Positions 1 to 12,899 of a DNA stretch of 64,000 nucleotides are shown here, piece by piece. The stretch comes from Metellina segmentata (lineage: Eukaryota > Arthropoda > Arachnida > Araneae > Tetragnathidae): assembly GCA_947359465.1 (NCBI GenBank), contig OX375874.1, positions 94,249,172 through 94,313,171 of the forward strand, in the 5' to 3' direction. The notes under the pieces were generated by a model that worked only from the letters and a program-made list of their open reading frames with translations, did no database searches and was not told the DNA's origin. A program made the position numbers and the translations under genes. Position 1 is the first letter of the stretch. Each line of letters opens with the position of its first letter.

Positions 1-1160
1 TAAGTCATGGAGAAAAAACTACAGGTTGTAAAGTGGAGTTATGTGCGTGAATACCTTAAAGAGTCAACAATTGCTTAGGTTTTCAGAAAGATTTGGGTAC
101 AAGTTGAGTTAACGAAAAAGCAACCATTCCATATCCATAAATCCTACGTTATGCAAGAATTCACTGTAACTCTATATTTCATCACAAACATATTAATTCT
201 TGCAAAACTCCTGAATGAAATTTATACAAGAAAATTCAGTGAAGGATGAATATAATTAGTTAGACAAAATGTATGAATTGGACTTATACTTTGTATATAT
301 CTATTCTAAAACTATGCAAATTCTCACAGCAAAAAATATATTTTACACATTTTTGATCCACTTTCTTTAAGTTAAATAAAAAAAAATTAGTTTTTGTCAT
401 TGGCATAAAAGTTTCATTACTGTTGTAATAGTTCCGTTCTTCCGTATCGTAAGCACTACTTTAACATTCTAAACAAAGTTTCAACTCTAGAGCTGCTTAA
501 AATGATAATCATCAGTTAGATGCTTTTCAGGAGCAGTAGGTTGAACCACATTTGTTTAAGCTTTAATTCCCACTTCTGTCACGCGACAGTCTACTTAGTG
601 GCACGGGAATTCTTGAAGTGTTATAATATATACATTAGTTTCTGATAGATTAGTGAGATGACAACATAGAAAAGCACTCGCGTGAATAAAACTTTGCTTA
701 AGAACACAGACTTTATTACCTACTGATGTTCATACTTGTGTGTAGTATAATTATATTTTTCTGGTTCTATATTCTAAATTTCCTAGAAGCGATTGCAAAA
801 TTATATTTTAGTTTCTTTGCATATAGATCCAATAGATTTAGTGCACTAATGCTCTTATTACCGTCATTCGTTACTAAAATATCGTTGTTATGTTCATGTT
901 CTTGGTATTGGGATATTAAGCAATCCAGAATTTATAAAACAATCTAATAAAGTGTTTTCAGTGTCAAGAGATTCCGACTCTTGTTCACCAGCTCCAAGCA
1001 CACGACCTCAGCCTTTAATTTCCTTTTCAGATACCGTTTGAACCCTCTTGTTTGAATATTACTGTCTGGGAGAAATTGTAATTTCCTTAAAATGTCCTTT
1101 TCATTTATAGCTTCAGCACCATAGACATATTTTATTTAACCCTGTATGCAGCTGCTACGA
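1..1160. other. No gene recognised
   Basis: AT-rich sequence. Short open frames (for example 726-947, hydrophobic) show no codon bias, splice context or family resemblance. The missing 3' exons of the RasGEF gene could lie here or to the left of the window, but none was found. Confidence 0.4.
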
Positions 1161-1162
1161 TA

Positions 1163-1751
1163 TACGAGGGCTGTTCAATAAAGAATGATCATAAATTAAT
1201 AAAAAATAATGTTATGTACTAATCCTCCAATGGTCATTCTGAAAGTACTCCGCATTACATGTAATGCACTTATCCCACCTCTTTCACAGTCTTAAAATGC
1301 ATGATTTAATGCACTTTTTGACAGGTCCTTCAAAATCGCCTACGCAACTTTTACCACTGTCTGTGATGATGAAAATTCGCTTTTTCCGGAGGAGTTTCTT
1401 CATATTCGGGAAAACAAAAAAATCGCATAGCTACATCAGGACTATATGGAGGATGGGGAACACATATGACATTGGTTTTTGAAAGGTCTGACGATTTTTT
1501 GAGGAGAAAACAAATTTTCAATGCAGTCTATTGCACTTCGCGTGTCACGTCCAATTTTGTCGTTGGCGAAAGTAAAACTAGGCGTTCTTGGCCGGCTGCC
1601 AAGGCCTCATCAATAACGTCATGACCCTGAAATTTACGCTTTCTATTCTCTAACTATCCCGCTACACATTCAATATGAATTTTATTTTTCTTGATTAATT
1701 TTTAATCACCTTTAAAAAGTTATGATCATTTTTTACTGAACAGCCCTCGTA
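1163..1751 (-). mobile_element. Internally deleted mariner element with TIRs and TA duplication
   Basis: Terminal inverted repeats begin TACGAGGGCTGTTCA at the left and end with the complement at 1751. TA dinucleotides flank both ends (1161-1162 and 1752-1753), as expected for Tc1/mariner insertion. The minus strand between them encodes a degenerate mariner transposase C-terminus: a CDFFVFPNMKKLL block, then SCILRLWKRWDKCI with one stop, then a terminal NAEYFQND-like end. The catalytic D-D domain is missing. At 589 bp against the usual 1.3 kb it is a deletion derivative. Confidence 0.8.
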
Positions 1752-1753
1752 TA

Positions 1754-2290
1754 TCAGCCCTCCAAATCCGATCTTTTTTCCAAATGAAGAAAAGGCAGGA
1801 ATGAATAATTCAAAGGCCATGCTTAAAATTTAAACCAACAGTCCCTAATGGTAACCTTTTTATGTGCACAGAACCCTGTGACCAAACTATTTGTAACTGG
1901 ACCCTTGGACTGCTTTCGTCATAGCAAACCTTTACGATTTCACTACTTTTGTACCCCATTCTATAGAAATGAGGATTCACCTAACCAATCCTTAGATGTT
2001 AGATTAGCAAACGAGGCCATAAGATACAATATCCATCAGCCAAGTCAATTTTTTACAGAGTAAAAATGTGCCTACTAGTCGACATATGGTTCATCTGTTT
2101 TGAAGCTCTTGTCAATAGAAATGTTAAGTCTATTTTATACAACGCGTATGCCTAAGAAAACAAATTATCTGCAAAGCCAAGTTCTCTAAGTATGTATCAC
2201 TTTCAAACATTGTTTATAAGTAACAATTATCAATATCTTAGCTTTGTACGAGATGGATACTCATTCATAAGTATGTTAGGTGAGTAGTTA
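1754..2290. other. No gene recognised
   Basis: The short open frame at 1848-2063 resembles no known family. Nothing else could be supported. Confidence 0.3.
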
Positions 2291-2590
2291 ATAACGTCGA
2301 TTGGTAACGGTCCTCAATCAATACTTATGGCAAAAAATCAATTACAACCCCTCAATATTTTGAACCATAATCAGTTGAAGTGGTAAACACCTGAGCTGGT
2401 ACCACAATGTCCTAACTTCCATACCACACCAACATGAGGACATTTGAGGTTGCCACACATTTTACGTACACAAAACCTCCCGTACGCAATATTTTTTGGT
2501 TGGATCTAATTCCGAAATCGCAACCCTCCGGTTTCTAGTGTGTTACTCTTCTATATCAGCTACTTGGACTCATTCTTTTATTGAAGTGTG
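2290..2590 (-). repeat. tRNA-derived SINE, diverged copy (family A)
   Basis: Shares the blocks TTTTGAACCATAATCAG, CTGAGCTGGTACC, CTTCCATACCACACCAAC and CGCAACCCTCCGGTTTCTAG with the copies at 4000, 6240, 42215 and 43560. Read on the minus strand, the right end resembles a tRNA head (A-box then a GCGA-TTCGAAT-like B-box), so the element points left. Confidence 0.6.
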
Positions 2591-2599
2591 ATTGTAATG

Positions 2600-2950
2600 A
2601 AACGATTTAATACGCTCTAAGAATACGAGAGTCAGTTTGGGGTTGTAGAATGTTTATTATATCTTTCGCAAAACATTGGTTTGTTATCAGACCGAAGCCA
2701 TCCCCAAAATAGCCTGCTGGACAAGCAGAGTACTTTTCGACATCTGGTCTTCTAAAACTATGCGAGATGCTACCCTTGTGCCCGCAGTAATTTTGATATA
2801 TATACAAACAAGAGGGGTGGACGAGCACAAGGGGGCAACCGCAAGAATCTTCGGATCAAAGACGTCGGACGGCACTATGCAGATGGTAGTTATCCAGCTT
2901 TCGGCTTTCCTGGAAGAGAACACAAATTTGCATGAGATACACCATTGAGT
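2600..2950. other. GC-richer segment with overlapping open frames on both strands, unidentified
   Basis: The plus strand is open at 2676-2948 and the minus strand at 2687-2923 and 2607-2828. Base composition is clearly richer in GC than the flanks. The minus strand has a polypyrimidine-CCAG acceptor-like site at about 2912, so part of this could be a coding exon. One minus frame contains CPAGYFGDGFG with several cysteines. I recognise no family. It could be a diverged exon of the RasGEF gene, an unrelated exon, or a fragment of a mobile element. Confidence 0.25.
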
Positions 2951-4000
2951 TTGAATCAGTATCTTTTAATTAATTATTCATTCGGCAGTGTTCCTCGGTA
3001 CTTGGAAGTCCATAAAAGGTACTTAAAACGTATTAAATTTGTCCAATCCTTGAATTTTACCCAGACCTTTTTTCTTACAATGTTTACCGGCAATCTAAAA
3101 CTTCTAAATTCGTATATTTTAGTCTTTTTCTTCTTTAAAGTTACACATATTGATTATATTTATTAAAATTTCATTTCATTTCTTGGAATTTGATGAATAT
3201 TTTTCGCTTAAAATTTAATTTCCTGGACTTTATTCGTCAAGTTTTCATCGCTCGGAGAGGAAAGCTAATCTCTATCAAAACAAGGTACTTTACATTTCGG
3301 TGGAAGATCTTGTTTGTTGGTGGTTTGGCTTCTAGGTTCGCGGCGTCAGCGCAATATTTGAGGAAGATGGGCCAAACACGAAAGAAATAGTCGCCAAATT
3401 ATGTATACATATATACACAAAGAAAGCTTATTGATACAGGAAAGGAATTGACTCTGAGTGGAAGTACTTGAAAAGTCCTTGAATTTGTATAAAGTCAGAT
3501 TGGGAACACTTTTCTGACTCACTGTTATTTAAAGTTTGTTATGAACGATATTTCTTGTCATCATAATATTGCTAATGTTTTGATGACGACAACATGAAAG
3601 TCTAATCAGTTCTTCTTGCTTTGACTAGATATCTTGCCATCATGGTCTGGGTAAGATGAGTAATGACTAGATATTTCGTAGTGACACTCACTAGATTTTA
3701 TAATCTAGATGCTTCAAGCCTCTTCTATAATATTCATTAAGTACTGCTTTAATTTGTGTATAGATTCAATCTAATTCGTCGACTTTGAGGATATACTAAT
3801 TAACTAACCATAATCGTTTTTTTATTCACATTTGTTTAAATACTATTTACTAATTTTCAGGTTAAAACATAAAATTATTTATACTGTTAAACATATCCTA
3901 AAGAGTTTACAAAGGGATTGCATTTTTGACCATCATGAAAGTAAGAAAAAAGCTACTTCAGATAACCGTCAGTTAATGGTAATTATTTAACGATAGTATC
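2950..4000. other. No gene recognised
   Basis: AT-rich. It contains repeats of the type TGACTAGATAT...GTCAT around 3540-3710, which recur at 10540-10940. No coding region could be supported. Confidence 0.3.
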
Positions 4001-4265
4001 AATTCCAAAGGGAAAGATCCGAGCACAACAACTCGTCATTTTGAACCTTGGCCAGGTAACAAGGTCAACACGTGAGCTAACACCTAACCCTCCAAACTTC
4101 CACACCGTGTCAACGTAAGTGCATTAAAGGCCTGGACATATATAACGTGCACTAGCCCCTTCGTAGACGATGGTCTTTGGTTGGATAAAGTTTCAAAGTC
4201 GCAACCCTCCGATTGCTGTTTCGTGACTCTTACTACTTCTCTAACGCGACCCCGTCAGTTAACGA
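4000..4265 (-). repeat. tRNA-derived SINE copy (family A)
   Basis: Blocks in order: GGGAAAGATCC, ATTTTGAACC, GTGAGCTAACACC, CTCCAAACTTCCACACC, GGTTGGATAAAG and CGCAACCCTCCGATTGC. All are shared with the other family A copies in this window. The tRNA-like end is at the right, so the element is on the minus strand. Confidence 0.65.
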
Positions 4266-4721
4266 GTGTCTGTCTTAAAGCGACGAGAGATGACATTAAA
4301 TCCGTGCTTACATCTAAATCAGAACTTCACTCCATCTTTCACATCTTCACAGGATGCATATGGTATTATTATCTTTTCATGTTTTGTAGTTGGAGGAAAA
4401 GAAAATCAGGTGAAGACGTTGTCTTTGCAATTTGATATAGGTGTGGATATTTGTGACCTGTTTATTGTAGCTATGGCGACCAAATATGACATCTAATTCT
4501 CAGGTTCCAAGTTTAAGCTCAGGCTGAAAACAAGAATATGAATGGAATGAAATAAAACAAAATTTTAAGTGATTCACAATGTATCCCTTAAAATTTGAAC
4601 TGAGCATATGAATATCACTTTATATTAAACTGAAAAGTCAGCATATAAATGTTAATTACCCCATTCAATCGAAGATGTCGTTAAGTATTTATAAATGTGC
4701 AATGTAAATATGATTAGTAGG

Positions 4722-4925
4722 TAGTTAATGAAAGTCGCTCAGGGGTTATTGGAGTAAGGTGTCAAAACCGAATGAAAAGATTCGAGGATAACATCTAGTA
4801 ATTTTGAAGAGAGAGAGACAAAGAAAAAACATTTGAGCGTATACGTCGGAATTTGATCAGAACGAGGGTCAAATTCGCAACTTTCGGATTTTTTATCTGT
4901 TATCCTGCCAACTGTGCTACCACAT
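4722..4925 (-). repeat. Diverged SINE copy (family A)
   Basis: Begins with GTAGGTAGTTAATGAAAGTCGC, the tail-side motif of family A (compare 6244-6265). It ends with CGCAACTTTCGGATT and a CCTGCCAACTGTGCTACCA end, the complement of a tRNA A-box region. It is heavily mutated. Confidence 0.5.
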
Positions 4926-5235
4926 ATTTTCAGTTACTCTTCCGATTCATGGCACCCAGTGCAGCTTCAGTAATTTTTTACTGTTTTGTTTCTGTTCTTG
5001 CAAGCGTTTTATTTTTGATAATCGGTTCGGGGTATATCTCTTGGCCTATCTTATCATTTTCTCTTAGCCAGGTCGTTTCATTAGAAAGCAGTAACTGGAA
5101 CTTTACTGTTACTTAAGTATTTTTCAATCAATTTTTTTCTATTAGTCGTCGTTGTAAGAGGGGTAGGAGTAATTGATTATTATGATCTGTATTTTAATTT
5201 TACTCTAAAAATAATTTTTTTAAATGTGAACTCAC

Positions 5236-8200
5236 CTCAAACCAATAGCCCTGACGTGTCTCATATTGTCCACAGTGTAGTTAATGGACCTTAGGTAATC
5301 CTGTAGCCAAGACAGTTCACCAATGAAATCTGAAAAAAGAAGTCTTAATAAATGCGTGTTCTTCAGGTTCTGATCATAGATGTGAAATATAGTAGATTGA
5401 ACATTGCGATTCAAAGCTGCTTCAAAACGCATGAACAATCTATGGACAAGTAGTCTGTGCTTCTGTAAAACATTTATTTGGTTTGCCGTTTTGCCATCTC
5501 ATAGCCTGTCATCGTATAGCTGTATAACATCTTACGATAGGGTAGTGTGCGAATCAGCATTTCTATAGTGGTGACAAGGGTAGTTAAATCACCCTAACGT
5601 CTACTGCCATCAGATGATCCATAAGTGAACCAATTTTACTTTGTACATTAACTTAACACACGCACACATGTCACAGTCATATGTAGGTCTATGTATGCCC
5701 TAATTAATTTAATAATTTCTGAAGGTTCAATGAGAAACATAATTTTTAAAGGGGTCTATGGTCTATTTTAAAAAAAAAGCATAACACTGAACATTTGGAA
5801 TCGATTAATTCTGCCTTATAAAAATTAATATAATTGCGTGCAATACATTAAATGTTAAAAATTGAAAATATTTTTAGATTAAAAAAATCTATGAAATGAA
5901 ATTTACCATATTTGGAGGTTTGCAGATATTCGACGAAATAACAGGTAAAATTGATACTTTCGTCGTCATGCATTGAATTCAACATCATATCTGCAAGAAA
6001 GAAAGATGAGTTGGTTTTAAAATTAATTGTTTTATGATGTGTCCTTATGTCTTCCTCTCTGGTATCAACCCCAAACCGTCGCCAATAACACATTGTTTTG
6101 CTCCAGTGCTACCTTAATTCAACTACCTCCCTCTGCTTTCCTTTGAATTGAATTCAAAAGATTTGGAATGATTCCATCTTTCCAAATAAGAATTTTCATT
6201 AAGTCCAGAAGGTCCGAATTGATTAGGAGTTAGGTTGGAATTTGTGTAGGTAGTTAAGTAAAGTCGCGCTGGATCAGTTGAACGGGCTATTTGTAACGGC
6301 CTGGGATCAATCCCAAAAGCAAAGATTTCAAGACCACGGTCAGATCGATGAACTACGCCTCGAACCACAGTCAGATAACAAGAACAACACCTCAGCTGGC
6401 ACCCTACTCTCTTAAATTCCTCGCCACGTTTATGTGGGGTCTGTTAAGGCCACGACAGTTTCAACATGCCTTAGCCACTGTATGCACGATTATCTTTGGC
6501 TGCACCTAATTTCGATCTCGGTACACTTCGTTTTCTCATCCGTTACTCAATCAACTGGGCTTCCACTGCTCCCACTTCTCTAGGACTCTGTATGTCAGCA
6601 TGTGAATTTTATAGGAAACTTCCAACTCAATGTATTATGAAGATTGATAATATTTAATAGCATCGTTCCATAGAATTCTACTAATGTCCTATATTTTTTA
6701 TCAAGAAAGAAAATCTTAGTGTGATAAACTTCCTTTTGTTATATACTTCTTTTAATCGGAATATAAAAAGCATTATTTTAGCACTCATTTAAAAAAGTTT
6801 AACCCTTTAGTAACGAATTTTTTGAACGATTTCCGTCGTCGTGTGTTCATGTTCTTACATCCCTAAAATGAGGAGCAGTAGAGTCTTTCCAAAGGATTCT
6901 GATAACCAGAAAAAACCAATAGGATCATTCCAAATTACTTTATTCAATAATATTATACATTAGAATCGTTCCAAGGGTCGTATTAAAAATAAAGGAGCAA
7001 TAAAAATGTTCTAAATTATATTGTACTGTCGGTGAGGAGACAATAAAATATTCCCAAAGTATTCCTTTGAAAGGAAAGGACTAATAGGATAGTTCCAAGT
7101 TATTTTGTTTTACATATTAATACAATAGACACTTTCCAAAAAATTACATACCACGAAAAGGAATAATTATATGTTTAAAATGCACCTATAATTGAAAGAA
7201 TCAAATAATTCGTTCAACTAATCTGTATGGTTATTTAGTTACTAAATGTGCTGAGAAAATAGCAATATTGCTCAAAAATATCTAGACTCCTAAAAGTTTG
7301 ACAGCAAATTCTGATACACACCTATGTCGGGTATGCATCTAACCCCATACGAGTTCCATGCGTCCCACATCATTTCTTCGACATTCTGGCAGTTGGAATA
7401 AATCCGATGCAGTTTTTTATAGCATCTCCTATTCTTGGAGGACAGATTCTGGAAGAATAAAAAACATGTCGTGTATCATTAAAATAATAAGCATTCATAA
7501 AACTAGTCAAAATTACGAAATTTCAATTAAGCATATTAACCAACCTACTTTAGAACTTTATGGACACAATGGAGCGTACTTTTAGTGGCTTAAGTCCTTC
7601 TTATGTCTTAAATACACTAAAAATGTAGTTTTTAGCCCTATGAGTGGTTTACACGCAAATTTAACTTTGCAAATTGTAGTCTTTGTTCATAACTTCTAAT
7701 CAATCTGTACCTTTTTTGTTATGATAGAAATTTTAAGAAGCATTCTTTTTTAAGTAATGGATCAATAGAAACCATCAAAATCGTTTTATTAAAAAAGAAA
7801 TATAGAATGGAAAATTCCAAGAAAACTACGTCTTTTCTTAGTTTAACTAGCTACTGTTACCTAATCTTAATAATTATCGACAAGACGCTTATATGATCGA
7901 GCGTCTACACTGGTTGGAGTCTTGAGGGGAAATTCAAGGACGTTAAAAATCAAAATTGATTTCTCCCTCATATATACGTTAAGGATCGTTGCTTTTGATT
8001 CAAGTTATATACATTAGATATCTAATTCTTTAGATATTTTTATTGGCATTTTCCGGACCTGAAATGACCACATGCCAAAGCTTTAACCTTATGCTTGGAC
8101 AAATTAAATTTTATCTTTTTGCCACCACAAGAATGGATTTGTAAACCACATAGAATTACCATGATGTACCATTCCACGTAGGATGGATTCATACTACCAA

Positions 8201-11200
8201 CCAACTTACATACATCCACATATTCTATGCACAAACCGTTCATAGAGTTGCCTCATATTCATTCGAAGAGAACAATCATCCATCCTTAAACCCTGATCCT
8301 GGTTGTCTCTATGAAGTTACTCGTTATTTGAAGAAAACTTACTAGATATTTTTCATTGTCATGATAAAAAAATTGACAGCTTAATGACAAAATTGGATAG
8401 GCCTTGTTTTATGAGATATCTTGTCGAAACCACTTGAATTCCCGTTCGATTCCGAAGCCAGCACCCTGATTACTAGACCAATTTGTTGGATCTGCACCAC
8501 TAAATGTTAGATTTAGAGTATAGTATGTTACCTTCCATGTGGAAGCCAGTCTCTGGATGGGCTCCACGAGCAACCCTTCCATTATCGCCTTCGTTGAATG
8601 TAGATTCTTGTGCTTGTGGAGGCGATGTGCAATAAGGATAAAATTTTTAAGCACAGTTGATCGTAACTCCACGGTAGGCGTGTTTAGTAAGGTATCCTGC
8701 ACCCAGGTGCTCAACTGTTGAATAATAAAAGAGTTTATACAACATGAATTAGGAACAGAGATTTAAAACTTCTAGAAATGCTTTTATACAAAAATCTACT
8801 CACAGAAACGAATCCTCCAAGAAGTTTTGATATATTTGGGGATTTTCGCCAGTCTTTTCGTGCACTGTGTTGCACCTCCTGTAACATTCGAAATTGTATG
8901 TTGTTAAAAACGTAATTTCAGTGGAAAAAGAAACTTTCTACAGAATTATAGTCAAGCGTAAACAAATTATTAGAAAAGACTAAAAGAAGTTGTGAAAACG
9001 ACAAACTGGTCTATGTTCACCAGCATCTGGACAAAGCAGAAGTATTATAACGCATCTAATACCCCCGTGAGAAGAATATATTAAATTAAAACAAATGTTA
9101 ATGAATCCCCTATTTTCCATCTAATCTAACGAGGGAGTGACTTGACGTCCACATTAACATCAAATGGCTGAAGAACATTGCTTATAGCAAAAGCCAGAGC
9201 TACAAAACTACTGGCATGTGTTATTTAACTCGTATTGTGAGACTCATGAGAACTTCATAACCCGCAGAAATTCACTTTTCTTTTTCATATTGCATGCATA
9301 GTATGATACTGTATGATAGTATTTATATAATTTATATATAGATATAGACATAGACATGTGCAGATGTAATAATGTATAGATGTGCTTTAACGTTCTAGAT
9401 AGATAACCACAACTATTTAAACTGGTACAAAATATTATGACATTAGACAAGTGTGCGTGATGGTGTTTGTTAGCAAGCATTACATTAACCTGGAAAAGTT
9501 TAATTTGATTGATTCATATTCCATGAAAAAATGTGACCATAATAACAGGAAACGTTATGACCTTGATAGATTGAAGAATTTGCCGTAATGGTATTTTTGC
9601 AAAAAAATCTTCTAAACATTTTGCTTTCTCTAAATGGAAGCTATATACTTTGGTCTACTTAGAATCAAACACTGAATTTCTTGTAATTATTTTAAAAGCA
9701 AAATTTCTGATGAACAACTGTAATGAATTCCTTTACCTCGCGAGTGACATCTTTAAATATTTTTAAGTCGATGAGGGTCAACTGGTCCTGAAAATTAAAA
9801 TATAACATTAATAATATAAGATGCAACGGGATCCATCAGCTACTTTGAATAAAATGCTTATAACACAATGCTATTATCCTTTTGATGATATTTCATGTTC
9901 ATGAACTTCAAAACATCCTTATGCACACAATAACAATAACTCGTATTAATCAAGTTTGAAAGAACTTACTGCGATGTCTTGGGGTCTGTAGCTTAAAAAA
10001 GCACCCACTACTGGTGGTATTGGTAGATAGTCCTCCTGAGGATAAACAAAGTTATTAATAATTCAACCCATTCATAGAGTGAGGTTTAGAGCACTTTTCT
10101 GGCATAACACCAGTACAAAAATTATAAGTCTTGACAAAAAAAAATGCATGTAAAATATTCAAAATCAGCTTTTTCACTGCACATTATCTATATTTCTATG
10201 AAATACTTTGTGAAAGTTTCAGAGCAGACCATGCATGTAACTGCAGCGAGATAAGCCTTTTTGCCATTTTTCTGTGTGGGCCATATGTTGTCCCTCAAAA
10301 ATACTTTGATCATGATGACAATTGATTGAAAGATACTTGATTTATTTACTGAATATGGAATATTAGAAACCGAATGTTTAATATTTTATTTACCACTGCC
10401 ACAAATATCCCGATAACTAAACTTTTAACCAAATGCAGTTAGTTTTCTTTCCAACCTTGATGCATAATTTAATATTTATGATACCTAAACCTATACACTT
10501 TCCCCTTTTATTCAGCTTCATTCCTTCAACCCTAATGTTGGACGTGTTGACGATGTACCTCGTCATTAACAAAACTGACCACATCTTGATGGACGGGATT
10601 ACTTGTCATTAGAAAAAATGCCCTGACCTTACGTCATTATCAACGAGGAACACATGGTCAAATTGTAGTAACATGACCAGGAACGCACTTTCTACTTTGA
10701 GTTGTATTAGAAATAAAAGTTAACACCAATAAGAACACGAAATACTGCTTTACATTTTTACTTGAATCTTATTCATTTTGAGGGTAGAAACGCGCATATT
10801 GTGATGGTGATATTCATCACAAATGGATTAAACCTACTGATGGTTCTCTCGACGAAATGTATCGTCATTAGCAAAAATGACACCCCTTGATGGACAAGAT
10901 ATCTAGTCATTTGTCAAAATGACCAGATCGCGATCAAGTCATTATTTTTTTATCGATAATATCATGAGGACGAGTTATCTGAGCAAAAGCAAAATCGGTC
11001 AGAACTTGATACACGAGATTTCTCGCAAAAACTACTATGGGGTATTACTGTATCCAGTGTTTTTGTATTCCATTTCTTCTTTCATTTCATTTGAATCCTC
11101 TTATTAAAAATCACTGTCTCAACTATAATTGTCACTTCTTTGCCAAAAAATGTTCGGGTGTGATATCAAATCCATACCATGATAAAAATTGTTGTTTAAG

Positions 11201-12893
11201 ATGAGTTTACTTACAAAATCTGAGGCTGCGTCGATTTCTCCCACAGAGTCTTCTTCGACGTTGATGGTAAAACTGAAAGAATTAAAACGTTTCAAGCTCT
11301 ATGACGCTGATCTGTATTAGAGACTATAATCATAAAAACTAATTCAGTTGAATCATTGAACAAGACAAAACAGTTTTTTTTCTCGAATGTCAAGGCAGTA
11401 CAATTGCGAAGACAAATACAAATGCAAAACAATACAATACAACACAAAGTACAGAGTTGACCGAGGTCATTTTAGCCTTATACAAGGCCAGAAGTGATGG
11501 TCACTTGTGAAGGGGCACCCAGTGGGTGGACAATCACTGTCCCTAACATAGGACAGCACAATTTACACCCATGTCCTAACCCCGGATTCGAATCCGGAAC
11601 CTTCCTATCCAGAGGCCAACACCTTGACCACTAGACCGGTTGGTCGGCAAGACGAAACAGTAATAACCATGTAATCATTATAAGAGGTAAAAGTCATTAG
11701 TTTTCAAGGACTTTCTATTGAGCAGGATCGCATTGGTTTACTTTATGGAAAAGCAAAACTTTTAAGTGAATCAAAAATATTAATAAATAAATAATAATAA
11801 ACACGTAAAAAAATAAATAAAACAAGTAAGAATTGGTGCATAAAATAAATAAGTAAAAATAAATAAATAAGTAAATATTATTGAGTGTGATTTCTGTAGA
11901 AAGGCATTATTGTGGTGTTTTGCAGAGGGTTTGACCAATGAATGTATTCTTCCATGTGAAAATTTTTAATATATAAACGAAAATGTTTTGCTTTCACTGT
12001 TTTGGAATTACAAAATCCCCCAAAAGCGGATTTTTTAAAGAATAAAAAGGAATTTTCACCTTCTCAATGCTTCAGAACGAAACCCGTTCGTTGCAGTGGG
12101 GTAGTATAAAAAAGTTTTACCAATCACGGGGTATTCGTGAAATGCAATCAAGGTGCACCAAGAGTAGCCAATTCGATAACAGCCATAACTGCGTTACCCG
12201 TGGTATTGGTTTGCTTCGCAAAACGAATATAAATTCGTAGCCTATTGGATAACAGCCACTACAGCGTTTCCAAATGCGGCCAAGATCGAATTGGGAGAGA
12301 TCTATTCGGCTTGACGTCACAATCTCAAAAATTTCCTTCGCTGGAAGCGTTTGAAGGCAGAAAAAAATATGAAAGTTATAATTTACAAAATATTTATTCC
12401 ACAAAAATTGAACAAAATTTTCCCACAAAAATTGCAAAGAATTCGGATAACCTGTGTGCCAAGTTTCATGATTGTAAGAGCTATAGATTCGTCAGGATAG
12501 TACATAGAGACACGCAGATACGCAGACAAACACTTCATTTTATATTATTAGAGATAACCACTTTGTGGATCATTTGTATAATTATTGATGTTTAAATGTA
12601 ATTTCTTACAAAAATAATGCGAGGAGATACAAGGTAAAGTAAGAGAGACAGAATATACATATATAATCAACTTCGTTGCATTTCAAGCAAATAAATTTAT
12701 TTAATGACCAAGACAAAAGAGTTATCTGACATGACCAAGACAAAAGAGTTATCTGACATGACCAGTTGCAATGGCTACCTCATTTCAGCCAGTTAAATTA
12801 GATATTTTCCACTCACGAGCTCTCAAAGACAAAATAAAGTAATATTGTAAACACTTACAGTTTCTTAAATCCCTTCCAGAATCGTTGGGCCAT
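5236..12893 (-). CDS. RasGEF-domain protein (guanine nucleotide exchange factor), 9 exons, 3' end not found
   Basis: Nine minus-strand exons with GT-AG borders and matching phases: 12859-12893 (start), 11215-11272, 9970-10035, 9737-9787, 8804-8878, 8532-8714, 7322-7448, 5907-5990 and 5236-5329. Together they give 257 codons plus two bases. The ATG at 12891-12893 has an in-frame TGA seven codons upstream, so it is probably the true start. After about 30 residues the RasGEF catalytic domain begins (ADQLTLIDLKIFKDV). It continues with SPNISKLLGGFVS and the long exon LRSTVLKNFILIAHRL...NLHSTKAIMEGL...IQRLASTW, which is the family's central helical core, and ends with FVEYLQTSKYDFIGELSWL and QDYLRSINY. 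Family members load GTP onto Ras-like GTPases at membranes. The spacing resembles RalGPS-type GEFs more than SOS, and no REM domain is visible. The sequence is divergent: the usual Asn-x-x-Ser/Thr before the Trp is replaced. The last exon ends mid-codon with a good donor, so at least one more exon lies at lower coordinates or outside the window. Confidence 0.85.
6240..6585 (-). repeat. tRNA-derived SINE copy (family A)
   Basis: Best-preserved family A copy of the left part. It carries GTAGGTAGTTAAGTAAAGTCGC, GGGATCAATCCCAAAAGC, CTCAGCTGGCACCCTAC, GGCCACGACAG and a right end CAACTGGGCTTCC (complement of a tRNA-like A-box). It lies inside the intron between RasGEF exons 7 and 8. A small inverted fragment of the same end is at 6093-6120. 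Confidence 0.65.
8532..8714 (-). CDS. RasGEF core exon (exon 6 of the RasGEF gene)
   Basis: Phase-0 to phase-0 exon of 61 codons, with acceptor TTCAACAG and donor GTAACA. It encodes helices of the RasGEF catalytic core. The stretch LHSTKAIMEGLLVEPIQRL followed by STW matches the family pattern of N(F/L)x(S/T)xxAIxxGL...(I/V)xRLxxTW, and is the most diagnostic part of the gene. Confidence 0.88.
11443..11652 (-). repeat. tRNA-derived SINE (family B) with clear A and B boxes
   Basis: On the minus strand the element starts GCCGACCAACCGGTCTAGTGG, an A-box-like region. About 35 bases later it has CCGGATTCGAATCCGG, which contains a perfect B-box. A body then follows that is not part of any tRNA. 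The same head end, CCGGTTGGTCGGC, occurs at 42528-42541. It lies in the first intron of the RasGEF gene. Confidence 0.7.
11757..11880. repeat. Low-complexity (AATA)n-like simple repeat
   Basis: Irregular runs of AATAAATAAATAATAATAA-type sequence over about 120 bases. Confidence 0.7.
12173..12565. repeat. Interspersed repeat of unknown class, shared with 24735-25420
   Basis: Contains GGTTTGCTTCGCAAAACG near its left end and AATTCGGATAACCTG, TGTGCCAAGTTTCAT and ATAGATTCGTCAGG near its right end. The same motifs in the same order occur at 24741-24760 and 25309-25370. The unit also repeats GATAACAGCCA...GCGTT internally. Class not determined. Confidence 0.55.
12709..12762. repeat. Perfect 27-bp tandem duplication
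   Basis: A unit beginning AAGACAAAAGAGTTATCTGA and ending CATGACC is present twice in direct succession. It lies just outside RasGEF exon 1, in its first intron. Confidence 0.85.
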
Positions 12894-12899
12894 TTTCAA

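Noticed and set aside
4853..5116. Hydrophobic plus-strand frame as a small membrane protein
   Set aside because: It overlaps a decayed SINE and has no homology or splice context. Hydrophobic frames are common by chance in AT-rich DNA.
11580..11652. Functional tRNA gene on the minus strand
   Set aside because: The A- and B-box words are present, but the acceptor and anticodon arms do not pair and SINE body sequence follows.
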